64,000 nucleotides of DNA from Deinandra increscens subsp. villosa (lineage: Eukaryota > Streptophyta > Magnoliopsida > Asterales > Asteraceae): contig JBCNJP010000017.1 in the NCBI GenBank assembly GCA_039602395.1, positions 18,322,729-18,386,728 on the forward strand, given 5' to 3'. Under the pieces are notes generated by a model. The model was not told the origin of the DNA. It worked only from the letters and a program-made list of their open reading frames with translations, and did no database searches. This document shows, piece after piece, positions 1-10,587 of the stretch. Position numbers and translations under genes: made by a program. Numbering within the stretch: the stretch's first letter is position 1; the number at the start of each line of letters is the position of its first letter.

Positions 1-207
1 AAAACTGGAAAAAAACACTACTCTATGGTGACACCTCTAGTCTACGGTGACGGATTTTTATGTGCTACGGTCACGCATTTTCGATGTCACCATACGTAGC
101 CTATAATGGCTGTTCCTTTGGTGACAAATTTCGAGGAAAAAAAATCGTCACTAACTACCTATAGTCACGACTTTTGTGTGTCACCGTAGCCCGTTTTTGT
201 ACTAGTG
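1..207 (-). repeat. CACTA-type transposon terminal/subterminal region
   Basis: The right edge at 202-207 reads, on the minus strand, CACTAGTACAAAAACGGG, which resembles the CACTA...AAAA termini of plant CACTA (En/Spm) transposons. The inner sequence repeats a short word (ctacggtgac, ccgtagc, gtgtcacc) several times in both orientations, as in subterminal transposase-binding repeats. Another cacta occurs at 16-20 and could be the other end of a roughly 190-bp non-autonomous copy, but it lacks the A-rich run. No transposase is present. Confidence 0.5.
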
Positions 208-381
208 GTGGTAGTTTTCCAATACTCTCACGGGGATATAATCACAAAACGTATCTAGTAATGCATATAATGGTGTGTAACTTATAAGTATTAGAACAGA
301 TGCACATATACAAAGATAAATGCATAGATTTATGATTAATTATATAGTCAAAGGTTAAGATTGACCTTGAAATTTCTAGGT
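208..381. other. unassigned AT-rich spacer
   Basis: I see no coding potential, repeats or RNA gene here. It lies between the CACTA-like end and the LTR-like segment that begins near 382. Confidence 0.4.
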
Positions 382-783
382 TGTCACAGCGGTCGCACAT
401 GGCGGAGCTGGTGGTGGATCACAGCGGTAATGGGGAGCCGGCTGTGGGGACCGAACTCGAAAGAGGGAGAGAGAGAGTTTTAGGTGACTTGGGGATCAAG
501 TTGTGAATCTTGATTATTATTCTACACTAAAAACCCTAATTAACCCGGGTTTATATAGTGTTTTTGGGCCTAAGTTTCCTAAACCAAGTCCATTGGGCCA
601 AGTCAAGCCCAGTAGCCATTGGTTTTGACCCAATCACTGTCTAAACTTTAATCAAGTAACGTTTCGTCAACCAAACAAGACCTTAATTTAGTAATGACGT
701 TTTTCTCATCCAAAACCACAAATAAATAATTTTACTAAACACGTAAATATTATTTATTTCTCGTTGATCGTGCCGGTTACTAA
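382..783 (-). repeat. LTR-like sequence on minus strand, left part (split by element A)
   Basis: Read on the minus strand this has a TATA motif (TATATAAA, about 549-556) followed by CT-rich leader-like DNA and an end in GCTGTGACA near 382. With 12724-12822, which continues it across the element A insertion, it would make an LTR-like block of about 500 bp beginning TGTTGGAC and ending TGTGACA. I found no matching target-site duplication and no primer binding site beside it. A solo LTR or a fragment is likely; a non-LTR promoter fragment is possible. Confidence 0.4.
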
Positions 784-1120
784 TGTTGATACATGGTCCT
801 TGATCGTCATGTGAAGTATCGAATACAAGACGGATCACACAAGATTGCTGAGGTCCGAACTCCCAGCGAACCTGGAGTTCGGACAGCTCCGAACTTGTGG
901 CTGAACCTGAGGTTCGGCCAGTCGTATTTCAGCCTTATAAATAGTTGCGTCTTGTGTTGTATTCGGTAACAGTCTAAGCTTCCGTGTCATATTCTCTAAG
1001 TGTACTATGTGGTTTACTCTGTGGTTAATACAAGTCATTTATATTTACTCTTTGTGTTTTACACGTTTACATTGATTTCATCACGACTAAGTAGAAGATC
1101 CATACGCTCACACACTTTCA
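784..1120 (+). repeat. Element A 5' LTR
   Basis: This 337-bp LTR carries a TATA box (TATAAATA, 936-943). Upstream of it are inverted repeats built from GTTCGG/CCGAAC words, for example CCGAACCT-G-AGGTTCGG, which would fold as hairpins. A 12-bp tandem duplication (tgtggtttactc) separates it from the 3' LTR. Confidence 0.92.
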
Positions 1121-1134
1121 AGTGGTATCAGAGC
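1121..1134 (+). promoter_or_regulatory. Element A primer binding site (tRNA-iMet)
   Basis: AGTGGTATCAGAGC lies directly after the LTR. TGGTATCAGAGC is the complement of the plant initiator tRNA-Met 3' end and is the usual copia primer site. Confidence 0.92.
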
Positions 1135-1652
1135 ATTAGGTTTGCTCTACTAGTCGGAAATCAGTGTTTTCCAGGGTTGTTGAGTTCGAATTCATGTTTT
1201 TGACTTTCAAAGCTCATTTCTCATCTTCATTTCTCAAAATCTTCGTTCAAAACTTCATGATTTACGTCAAATATGTCTGTATTTGTTCGTTTTCAGTTGA
1301 TTGAGTGTTCACAGCTCGAGAGGTGTCGATTTCAGTGAGTTTTTCCGAAGTTGTCGAATTTTCGCGATCGGCCGAACCTCAAGTTCGGTGTAACCGCTCC
1401 GAAGCCAGTGTTCAGAGTGAAGTTCGGTCTGTTTCCTGATTCGGTGAGAGTTCGGAGTTCAATCGGAGAGAGTTCGGTGGATATCCTGTCTCGGAGGGAG
1501 TTCGGACTAGGATCAGAGATAGATCGGAGTTTCTGAGTTCGGTGATACGTTCGTTGAGAGTTCGGACTTTTTGTTCTTAAGTTCGGAGCAGCTTCGGAGG
1601 GTATAGTAGGTTCGGACGAAGTTCGGAGTAAACAGTGTTTTGTTTTTCAAAA
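1135..1652 (+). repeat. Element A 5' leader with dense GTTCGG motif
   Basis: Between the PBS and the gag ATG, the stretch 1365-1640 contains ten copies of GTTCGG, mostly as (A/G)GTTCGG(A/T), plus complementary CCGAAC copies. No ORF is needed to explain it. The same motif dominates the leader of element D. It may act in RNA folding, dimerisation or packaging, but that is inference. Confidence 0.75.
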
Positions 1653-4570
1653 ATGTCCGATTTCCAAGCGTTCACGGCTATTCAAAATTCGGTTCAAGCT
1701 ACAATGCAAACAATGATGAATTATGATAATGAAATCGGAACAAGTCAGAAAGTTCCCAAATTGCTCAAATTGGAAGATTATCATAGTTGGGTTAAACGGT
1801 TTGAAGCGTTTGTCGATACGAATGATATTGATATGTGGTTAGCATTCACTGAGCAATATGTTTACCCTAAAGATGAAATTGGTGAACCTATTCTTCAAAG
1901 AAAAATGTCTTCTGAACAAAAGAAAACTTATTAAGCTGAGAAAAAGGCGTATGGTACGTTAACGATGGCATTGCCTAAAGAGTTACTTTATCAATTTGCT
2001 GGTAACTACACATCAAAAAGTCTATGGGATACGTTGGAAAAACGATGTGAAGGCAATGACCAATACAAGAAAATTCGTCAAAAGGTCTTGAAGAAAGAGT
2101 TTAATAGTTTTAAGCATTATCAGAATGAAACGATTCCCAATCTGATTGCAAGATTCGCTCATCTGATGAGTGAAATGCGTTTGGTGAATCTTACTAAAGA
2201 AGAGGTTGATATGAAAGAAAGAATTTTGGAAGCTTTGCCTGAAAAATGGGAGAATTATGTGATGATGATTACTCATGATAAAGATTTTTCAGGATTGTCT
2301 TTCAATGATTTGGTTCAAAGAATTCAGGCTTGGGATATGGAATTAATGGTGAATAAATCTCTTCCTACACAAATTCAGAATCCTGCAGTGTATCATGGTG
2401 AAAATGACTCTACAATGAATGCTGGGAAGTCGAATAGTCTTAGTTCTGCTCCTCCTACAACATATCTAGCAGGTAAATCTGAAATTCCAAGTTATTCTTC
2501 TGCTGGTTGTACTGTGTCATTTCCAAGTTCTTCGACTCAAAGTGCATTGTCTGTTCAAACTGTCAATGATTATAATGCATTGATGTCTGCATTAGTATCT
2601 TCATACTTTGGTGTTATCACTGGTTCTGTGAGTAATGCTGAGTTAGCAAATGAAGATTATGATCAGATTGATTATGATCCTTTGGAGGAAATGGATCTCA
2701 ATTGGAAATATGCTATGTTGGTTCGTCGAACGAAGAAGTTTTTCAATAGAACTGGTAAGAAGAGACTTAATCAGGAAGGAAAGATTGGATTAGACAAATC
2801 TAAGGTGAAATGTTATAAGTGTTCCGTTTATGGTCACTTTGCTAGAGAATGTCCAAGTTCTGCAGAAAGTAAATTGAAGTCTGGTCAACATGCACATTTA
2901 GTTTTTCATCCTTCAGATAAGGTTGAAAAGGTCGATCAGAAAGCTGCTACTCTTGCTCATGATTGGTCTAATACATTTATGCATCCAGATGGATTTGCCT
3001 GGAATGCAGATTCTGAAGTTACAAAGAATCATACTCCAATCTCAATTGCTTTAACCGCTCAACATGCTAATGATGAAAGTTTTTTAACAGAATCTGATAC
3101 TTCTTCAAGTATATCTTTGATTCAAGAAGAATTACCTAAGTCTTCTAAGAATTTAAAGGATGATGAATTTAACTGTTATAAATGTGAGAAGATGCTAAAG
3201 AAAATTGCAAAGTTTGAACAAGATTGTCAAATGTCAACTGAAGAAATTGTGGTGTTAAAGAAGGAGTTGGACGATTTTCAAAAGAAATATTATGCATTAG
3301 TTCATGTTCATGAAGATGTTTTGAAGGAAAAGGCTCAATTGGCAGAAGAGTGTGAGAAAGCCAAAGCTGAAGCGTTAGACGCAGCTCAATATTTTGAGAA
3401 TCTGTTTGAAAAGAGTTATCCGGTTCAGCAAAAATATGAAGAAGCTACTGCTCTTATAGCAACAACTGCTGTTACCGTTGAGAAGCTTCAAAACAAGATC
3501 TCTATGCTTCATGATGAAAATGTTCTATACAGAGACAAGAATGAAGTGTTAACAAAAGATGTTGAGATCTACAAACAAAAGAGAGAAAGTGTTCTTCAAG
3601 AATTATTTGCAGAGTGTGAGATCAGAAAGTTACAGACTTATGAATATGATGATCTCAATGCTAAGTTCATCAAGTCACAACAAGAAGTGTTTGAAGGTCA
3701 ACAGAAAATTAATGACTTGAAATTGGAGATTTTGGAGTTGAAACGACAAGTTAAGAATTGTAATTTGTCACCAACATTGCTTAACTTCTTATACAAGCAG
3801 GATCAGAGTTCGAAAAGTTCTAAGAAGGATGATGTTCACTTGGTTCCTCAACCAGTGGATTTAATTGAAGTTACTACTGCTCAGATTGATCCAAAAGATG
3901 ACTTGCATGATTATTCCAAGTTTGCCACTCCATCAAAGAAGAACAAGTCTAAGTCTAAAATGAAGGAGAAGCCATTGGGTGATGCTCCAAAATTTGTTTC
4001 AAAGTCTGTTTTGTTAGAAAATGAAAAGGTTTTTGATAAGGTTGTTTCAAGTTCTTCATCTGCAACCGAAGAAGAGAAAGTTTTGATTGAAAAGAACAAG
4101 CTGAGGGATATCAAAGCCAAATTCACTAGTGATGCTAAGTCAAGAGAAGCATCAGGTTCTTCTTCAAGTTCTTCAAAGGTTTCAGGTTCCAAGCACAAAG
4201 GTTTAGGTTTTGCTATGAAGGAAGTTCCAGCTATTGCCAAGAAACCAGTGAAAGCTGACAAAGCTGTTAAAGCTAAAGTTACAAAAAAATCACCATCTTC
4301 GAAAGAATTTTCTTATTATTCTGGAAGATCTTCATCTTCGAGGACTCCATCTCCTAGGTATGACTCTTCTGATGGTTTCTTTGATAACTTTCATTCTGAA
4401 CATTCCTCTGATTCTCAAAAATCAAAACAATTTTCAAACAATTTTAGAGAAAGACTTTGTTATGTATGTCGTCAACCGGGACATCTCGCTGCTGAGTGTC
4501 TGACGACTGCATATATCCACAAAACTGCCAAATTTGTGGATAACAATGGCCAAATTTTTGATGAACCATG
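1653..4570 (+). pseudogene. gag: Element A gag, N-terminal and central part (broken by a stop and by element B)
   Basis: The start is the ATG at 1653, the first after the leader; it matches the start used in element D. In order the protein has a UBN2/copia Gag domain (about residues 40-225, W-x-x-R-F-E...), a CCHC knuckle C-x2-C-x4-H-x4-C near residue 386, a long Glu/Lys-rich coiled coil (about 510-700), a Ser-rich segment and a second CCHC knuckle near 935. An in-frame TAA at 1932-1934 stands where element D has CAA. Element B is inserted after codon FDEP; the frame resumes unchanged at 10588. At about 1,040 codons it is much longer than ordinary copia Gags. It should form the particle shell and bind RNA. 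Confidence 0.85.
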
Positions 4571-5094
4571 TGTAAGTCCCGAAAACGGTCCTCACGCGAT
4601 ATCTAATCCAATCAAGACCGTGCGGAATCCGGTTTGATTGGTGATTCAAGAACAATCGATTAATAAAGTAAATAAGCAATGAAAAACAATAATAAACACA
4701 AACCGATTGAGAATCACTTGAATAGACAACCTTGGATTGCAACACCTTAAACGAAATTCTCAAGGGAATTTCGATGACACCTTGAACAAGAACACCCAAA
4801 ATCAGCAACCCTAAACCCCTAGATTAGCTATCCTTATATAGGGGGAGATTAGCTTGGAAAACAAGCTAATCTATCTTTGGTAACCCTAATTACCCACTAA
4901 TTCCCGTTTTTGACCTTCCAGGCCCACTAAAACCCATCTAAACTCTTTTAAACTGAGCCCAAACCTATCAAAAATGGCCCAATGACCCAATACAATAATA
5001 AACCAACTATTTTTCACCTATTCTAACACATAGGCCTTCAAAATAGTCCGCCAATAGGTGATTTAATACACAAGCCACAAATTATTCCCTTACA
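4571..5094 (-). repeat. Element B 3' LTR
   Basis: This is the downstream LTR in minus-strand sense. The promoter-like TATATAAG lies at about 4833-4840 on the minus strand. The motif gattccgcac, shared with the LTRs of C, F and E, lies near its U5 end at about 4613-4622, which ties these families together. Confidence 0.92.
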
Positions 5095-7228
5095 ATCTTC
5101 CCCTTGGCTTGTGATATTAAATGTCTTCTTCTTTCAATCTTCATACTTGCAGTCTTCTTCTTTGGCTTGAACATGGGTTGATGAAGATTCTATTCTTTTA
5201 GAATCTTCATTGGGCAGCATGTGGGATGTTTGATGGCTCTTTCTCTTTATCAGCATCAGCTTGAACTTCAAATGGTAAACACGTATTGAGAGGAGGATTC
5301 TCAAATACTTGTTTCTTCTTGGAAAATGTGGAGTCTTTGCTGAGTCAGTAGTAACTGTCTTGACTTGACATTAACTTCAGAGGATAAATTTTGAAACCTC
5401 TGTCTTGGCATTCTTGAATTTCTTGATGTGACTGCTCTGCATCTTTTCTTCAATTAGCTTCCCCTAAACTTGAGAACGGTGTCTTTGGAAGCTTTACTTG
5501 AACAACCAACAAACTTCCCCTGAGCATAGGGTAAGTCCTTTTCCGGCTGGTTCTTCAACACGAACAGTAGCAGCACTTATTGACTTTTCTTCTCCATGAC
5601 ATCTCAATTAACCTGTCATGCACAACATGGAACAAACACTAACCAGACGATGACTGGTTATCGGGTTAGCATTATTTAACCAAAAGCACTTCCCCTGAGC
5701 CCGAGAACTCTTCACATTATCTACCCCTGTGATTCTGGAGGGGTGATACTTTCTTGCATAAAACCCATAAAACTTATTAAAACCTTTAAATTAACCTGGC
5801 CATGGTTGAAAAATAAAATAAACAATAAAAACTTAAGATAACACAAAAGAAAAATAAAAATAAAAACAAACATACCAAATTTCTAAACGAGAAGGTTTCT
5901 ATGGGATCAAACCGTATGAATCTGACTGAGGAACCCTTTTCAGCTTCTGTTACTCGAACACGTCCAGGTGATTGCCAATATACTGATCCACTTTAAACTC
6001 TAACCCTTTTCTTAATTAGGTTGTTTGTCACTTTATTATCTTTTATTGGTGCATTAATTATGAACAGCAAGTGGGTTTCAACAAATTCTAGGTACATGTT
6101 ATTGCACACTATCAAGCATATAAATTCCCTACCACATATTTTCACAACCTAAACCAGAAGTTTGAAAGTAAGCTCGAGACTTGGTTGAGAAGAGAAATAA
6201 TAGATCAGATAGATTTTTTTTGGGTATAATATACAAAGTCAACTGAATTTTTGAAACAATTTTAATAATGCTCTCATCAGTGACAAAGGCTGAGGGTTTT
6301 GGACTCTTGAGGGTCTCTTTTGATGTGCTCTTTGGCATCTTTTGGGTGTATATTATTTTTTTTTCTTTAATTTATTTTAGGTGATCTAGAAGCACGTATG
6401 TATGGACAACTCCAGGTCATTGCTCACGCAAAGCAGAGGAGAGCCTTACATACACGCGAAGCATCCCCAGGTCACTGCTCACGCAAAGCAGAGGGGACAC
6501 CGACTTTTTGAGCTCAATTTCACACTCTTGGAGACAAGCGTGTGTATCGGGAACTTGAACATGCAGTCAAATAGAAATGCAATTAACCTAAGTGCTGTTA
6601 CCCAACAAACTGCCATACGTTATCTTTAAGTGTGTAACGCATACCTTTTCAGATTTTAGAGCCGAGCCTACCAGCATATCACCATGGATCATGTCTTTCA
6701 CATCTGCCTTACGCGTGTCAGCCATCTCCAAAACGGAAATATTTCACTTCCCTGCCTTCTCAAACACAAACAAAAAATTAAAAATTAAAAAGCACAATTT
6801 TTGAGGGGTCAACGATTTCATCATTTCTATTCTTCCCCTTGCTTTTTGATTTTTAAAATCAACACACATTTTTATTTTTTTTTTATTTTTTTTATTTATT
6901 TTTTATTTTTTTTTATTTTTTTATGCACACACAGACACATCACTAAATATCTACTAAAACTGGCCAAGCTAACCTTCAAAGTTTATCTTTTGAAAAATTT
7001 TCAGAAATGGGTTTTGTTTCATGCACAACCATACTTCACATCAATTTAGCCAAGAAAGAACCAATTTAGACAGTACCTTGCTGATTTTTCAGATTTACCT
7101 CTCACAAGGAAACATACCCTCCATTGAAATCTTCATTGCATATAGCAGAGAGATGCCTCCTATCCTATGCCTGGAACAATCACTATCACAAACAAACAAA
7201 GGTTAATGAAAGTCCTCCTTGACTGTTC
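5095..7228 (-). other. Element B 3' noncoding region with polypurine tract
   Basis: The polypurine tract is at 5095-5110 (minus-strand GCCAAGGGGAAGAT next to the LTR). Further AGGGGAAG-like runs recur upstream, and several blocks match the 3' regions of C and F (the gaCACGcGTAAGGCrGAAGTGAAAG block, and AAAAGGGTTCCTCAG near 5926-5940). There is no ORF with recognisable pol motifs. About 6855-6921 is T-rich low-complexity sequence. Confidence 0.75.
6396..6497 (-). other. Element B paired stem-loops with UGCGUG / GACCUG words
   Basis: Two adjacent inverted-repeat structures lie on the minus strand. The one at 6396-6453 is closed by GTATGTA/TACATAC, with inner CTCC/GGAG and CTGCT/AGCA pairings. 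The one at 6464-6497 is closed by TCCCC/GGGGA around CTGCT/AGCAG. Both contain TTTGCGTGAGCA followed by GACCTGG. The same words occur in the stem-loops of elements A, C, D and F. The inner arrangement differs from those elements, so homology is likely but not certain. Confidence 0.6.
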
Positions 7229-7263
7229 CTGCACATAGTGAGAGATCAGTTAGCGATTGGAAC
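7229..7263 (-). other. Element B gag-pro junction, 35-nt GT...AG segment
   Basis: On the minus strand, ATGGCCTGG is followed by a segment that starts GT and ends TATGTGCAG. After it the reading frame gives E-Q-S-R-R, homologous to the G-Q-P-R-R that opens the protease frame in element E. Element B has lost the protease itself. Equivalent segments lie at 34596-34630 (C) and 61038-61071 (E). It is far below normal plant intron size. Confidence 0.45.
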
Positions 7264-7293
7264 CCAGGCCATTGTGGTTCTGGGTAGACCTGA

Positions 7294-9288
7294 TTAATCA
7301 ATGAAAGTTACTTCTTTTAAACACATGCCCTTTGAAAAATCAGGAATTTGAGCTGCAGCTGCCTTTGATTTTGGTTTCCAAATTCCAAGTGATTTGAAAG
7401 TTGTTTTGGTCACCTTTGGAGTAGTGACTTTAGGTATTTCAACCTTTTTCATTTCAGGTTTCTTTTTCAAAACAGTTTTAGTTACCTTTGGAGGGGCAAC
7501 TTTAGGTTTTTCAACTTTGTGTTGTTTTGACATCGGTTTCTTCACCTTTTTATGGAAATTTTCATAATTTGGAAAAACATATTTTTGATTTGAAAATTTT
7601 CTTTGCTCTTTGGCAGCGCCCCAATGTTGATCAGAGGGTTTTATCTTAGGAGAAACAGTCTTCATTGCCTTAGGTGGTTGCATCTTCATTGGCTTAGACT
7701 TAACTGATTCCTGAGATGGAACACTTTGACTTTGCGGATAATATGGCTCATAGGGGCGATAGAGACAATTTCGGGAAATGTGACCAGGATTGCCACAATT
7801 AAAGCAAGTTTGCTTCTTCAGGTAGAAGTCAGAAGTATGACCGTTTGAGCTGCATGGCTTTGATGGAGAGGCATTGAGATTCGGTTGCATGTTCAGAAAG
7901 ACTCCAGATCTCCAGTTGTTCGATCTTTCTGACCTTGATCCATTTCCATTGAATCTTTTCTGGTTAGTTGAAAACTGAGCAGAACCAGACATTTGAACTT
8001 TTGGTCCCACTGGTTTCTTTGAGAAAGTTGTTTTGCCACTGCATGATCCCACTGATGAGTTTGGAGACTTGTTTGTCACCTTGGGCCTTTCAATCTTGAT
8101 TGGAACGGAATTTGGAGGCTTGATGGTGATCTTGGGCCTTATGCTCTTAATGTTAGATGATAAACCACCATCGTGACCCAAGCCTTTGAACTTAGTGGAG
8201 AAGGATGGTAGTTCATAGCCAGCATCTGGTTTTTGGTCAAACATAGACCCAGATGTCATGAATATCTTACCATTGGGTCTTGTAGTCATCACCACTCGTT
8301 CCCGCTTTACCTCATCTACAACTTTGGAATAAGGAGTCTCGATCTTTGGATAAGGAACTAACTTCTCTTCATCAGCTTTCTTCACTTCACTGGAGCTTGA
8401 CCCTGCACACTCAGTAGTGACATGAGTATTATCCACCCCATTTGACTGAGTTGCTTCTGTGGCTGTTTTTTCATCTTTGTGCATAGGTTTAGGCCCATAC
8501 ACCATGGTTGCTTCATTAAGCGACTCTTTCAACAATTCATCGGCAGTTTGGGGCACTCTGATGTATTCATGTTGTAATGGGGGAGGAAAATTTCCATCCC
8601 CGAGGCCAGATGTTTCTTTTACATGCTCGAGTCGCTCCTCTGATTTGAATAAAGTACGATGAGAGTCCATCATTTTCTTTTGAATAACTTGATGTTTCTC
8701 AAGGGCAGATTGAGAATTATCAAGTTTGGTTCTTAGTTCCTCTACCTCCTTAGTTAGCTCTTCTACCTTAGCATTAGCAAGCCTAAGATAGGTGCTTTTA
8801 TTACTAACATCACGTTGAAGATTCTTAACATCAACCTGAATGGCCTCAAGTTTCTCTCTAAAAATTTTGGTCTTACCTTTGGACTCCCTAAGGTCTCTAG
8901 CAGCGATTGCATGATTTTGACATTCATTTGTAAACTTGCTCTCCCATTCTTTAATCAAAGCACAGCACGTGGGGTTTGAGCATTCCTCGCAGTTACATAT
9001 CCAAGTTCCATCAGCACGATTGATCTTCCGCTTTTCCTCCTCTTTTTCACGGAATGTCCGGAAAAGATACTTCTCCTGACTGAGTTCGTTACCTAAAGAC
9101 TCTATCCTCTTTTTGTAGGGTTCGACTTGTTTTAGATGATTCTTTAGTTTGTACTCTGCATTGAGACGGTCTCTTTCTTCAGTTCGAAACAGTTGCTTAT
9201 ATTGTTCGATTGATTTGGAGCATGCCGAGTTCGAACATATATGAGTTTGATCACTCACAAGAGGAGAAGCAACTTGAGAACTTGTCAT
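7294..9288 (-). CDS. gag: Element B Gag-like protein (664 aa, no UBN2 domain)
   Basis: The protein opens with a Cys module (ICSNSAC...), followed by a long coiled coil (about residues 25-235). After that come a conserved block containing KIFMTSGSMFDQ and YELPSFSTKFKG, a CCHC knuckle C-x2-C-x4-H-x4-C near residue 493, Lys/Pro-rich repeats of the type PKVTxPKVTKT, and a WKPK box close to the end. There is no UBN2 capsid domain, so it corresponds only to the C-terminal half of the element E Gag. The stop at 7294-7296 is about 15 codons earlier than in element C, where the frame runs on to MAWVP. It probably binds RNA (inference from the knuckle). The ORF is intact, consistent with the near-identical LTRs. 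Confidence 0.8.
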   Translation of the reverse strand: MTSSQVASPLVSDQTHICSNSACSKSIEQYKQLFRTEERDRLNAEYKLKNHLKQVEPYKKRIESLGNELSQEKYLFRTFREKEEEKRKINRADGTWICNCEECSNPTCCALIKEWESKFTNECQNHAIAARDLRESKGKTKIFREKLEAIQVDVKNLQRDVSNKSTYLRLANAKVEELTKEVEELRTKLDNSQSALEKHQVIQKKMMDSHRTLFKSEERLEHVKETSGLGDGNFPPPLQHEYIRVPQTADELLKESLNEATMVYGPKPMHKDEKTATEATQSNGVDNTHVTTECAGSSSSEVKKADEEKLVPYPKIETPYSKVVDEVKRERVVMTTRPNGKIFMTSGSMFDQKPDAGYELPSFSTKFKGLGHDGGLSSNIKSIRPKITIKPPNSVPIKIERPKVTNKSPNSSVGSCSGKTTFSKKPVGPKVQMSGSAQFSTNQKRFNGNGSRSERSNNWRSGVFLNMQPNLNASPSKPCSSNGHTSDFYLKKQTCFNCGNPGHISRNCLYRPYEPYYPQSQSVPSQESVKSKPMKMQPPKAMKTVSPKIKPSDQHWGAAKEQRKFSNQKYVFPNYENFHKKVKKPMSKQHKVEKPKVAPPKVTKTVLKKKPEMKKVEIPKVTTPKVTKTTFKSLGIWKPKSKAAAAQIPDFSKGMCLKEVTFID

Positions 9289-10040
9289 TTTCTTCCTTGG
9301 ATGAACTTATGGATCAAAAACGAACTGAAAGACTTGAACGGATTGAAAATGGATAGATCGAAAAGTGGGTTTTTGATCGAAAAGGGGTTTTCGATCAGCA
9401 GGGTGTTGGGTCGAAAAGTACTTTTCGATCGGACAAGATCTTGGTCGAAAAGTAAACTTCTCGATCGAAAAGTTTCAACGGATCGAAAAGTCTCAGTGGG
9501 GACTTTCCGATCGAAAAGAGAAGCTGGTCGAAAAGTCACAGGGGGACTTTCCGATCGAAATGCTCTGATCGAAAAGTCACAGGGGGACTTTCCGATCGAA
9601 ATGGGCTGATCGAAAAGTCACAAGGGGGACTTTTCGATCGACAGATGGCTGATCGAAAAGTCACAAGGGGACTTTCCGATCGAAATGGGCTGATCGAAAA
9701 GTCACAAGGGGGACTTTTCGATCGAAATGGGCTGATCGAAAAGTCACAAGGGGGACTTTTCGATCGACAGATGGCTGATCGAAAAGTCACAAGGGGACTT
9801 TCCGATCAAGATGGCGCGACAGAAAAGGCTTTTCGATCAGGAGGACGATCGAAAAGTCTAGAAACAGGGTCGAAAAGTCTCCAATTCACGAATTTAGCAC
9901 CTCGAATGCTCGTGTCTTGACTCGAAACCTGCAAAAATACTTCCGAACTTTGCTAAAAACTGAAAATCACCAACAAAACTCAAACGGTTAGTTGACAAAA
10001 ACTTGAATCGGATATCGCGAGAGCCTCGAAACTTGCGTTT
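9289..10040 (-). repeat. Element B 5' leader with tandem GATCGAAAAGTC repeats
   Basis: About eight copies of GATCGAAAAGTC occur from 9479 to 9860. Six of them (starting 9567, 9608, 9650, 9691, 9733 and 9777) form a tandem array with a 41-44-bp period. Many are followed by the complement GACTTTTCGATC or GACTTTCCGATC, giving perfect or near-perfect 12-bp stems. The array sits between the PBS and gag ATG and has no coding role I can see on the element's strand. Confidence 0.85.
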
Positions 10041-10058
10041 CTTGGCTCTGATACCAAT
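10041..10058 (-). promoter_or_regulatory. Element B primer binding site (tRNA-iMet)
   Basis: The minus strand reads ATTGGTATCAGAGCCAAG directly after the 5' LTR. This is the initiator-Met primer site and it fixes the element's orientation. Confidence 0.92.
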
Positions 10059-10582
10059 TGTAAGTCCCGAAAACGGTCCTCACGCGATATCTAATCCAAT
10101 CAAGACCGTGCGGAATCCGGTTTGATTGGTGATTCAAGAACAATCGATTAATAAAGTAAATAAGCAATGAAAAACAATAATAAACACAAACCGATTGAGA
10201 ATCACTTGAATAGACAACCTTGGATTGCAACACCTTAAACGAAATTCTCAAGGAAATTTCGATGACACCTTGAACAAGAACACCCAAAATCAGCAACCCT
10301 AAACCCCTAGATTAGCTATCCTTATATAGGGGGAGATTAGCTTGGAAAACAAGCTAATCTATCTTTGGTAACCCTAATTACCCACTAATTCCCGTTTTTG
10401 ACCTTCCAGGCCCACTAAAACCCATCTAAACTCTTTTAAACTGAGCCCAAACCTATCAAAAATGGCCCAATGACCCAATACAATAATAAACCAACTATTT
10501 TTCACCTATTCTAACACATAGGCCTTCAAAATAGTCCGCCAATAGGTGATTTAATACACAAGCCACAAATTATTCCCTTACA
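10059..10582 (-). repeat. Element B 5' LTR
   Basis: This is a 524-bp copy matching 4571-5094 apart from one substitution that I noticed (aagggaattt versus aaggaaattt). The duplication CCATG follows at 10583-10587. Confidence 0.92.
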
Positions 10583-10587
10583 CCATG

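Larger units (their letters stand above)
4571..10582 (-). mobile_element. Element B: gag-only LTR retrotransposon nested in element A gag
   Basis: Identical-length LTRs of 524 bp (4571-5094 and 10059-10582), with termini TGTAAG...CTTACA, are flanked by the perfect duplication CCATG (4566-4570 and 10583-10587). The iMet PBS lies left of the right LTR on the minus strand and the polypurine tract right of the left LTR, so the element reads leftwards. It has one gag ORF and about 2 kb of 3' noncoding DNA, with no pol. The two LTRs show one obvious substitution, so this is a recent insertion. Its gag resembles the 3' half of gag in element C and, more distantly, in E. Confidence 0.92.

Noticed and set aside
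16..207. Complete 192-bp CACTA MITE
   Set aside because: The left cacta lacks the A-rich extension and no 3-bp duplication is convincing, so only the right terminus is reported.
4434..4808. 124-codon minus-strand ORF crossing the A/B junction
   Set aside because: It lies mostly in the B LTR and is repeated at 9988-10296 in the other LTR; it is an LTR reading frame without domain.
9545..9810. CRISPR-like array because of regular 42-bp units
   Set aside because: Spacers are not unique, the units are self-complementary, and the place is a plant retrotransposon leader.
9241..9920. Plus-strand ORFs over the GATCGAAAAGTC array (122 and 91 codons)
   Set aside because: They are on the strand opposite to the element and exist only because the repeat unit lacks stops.
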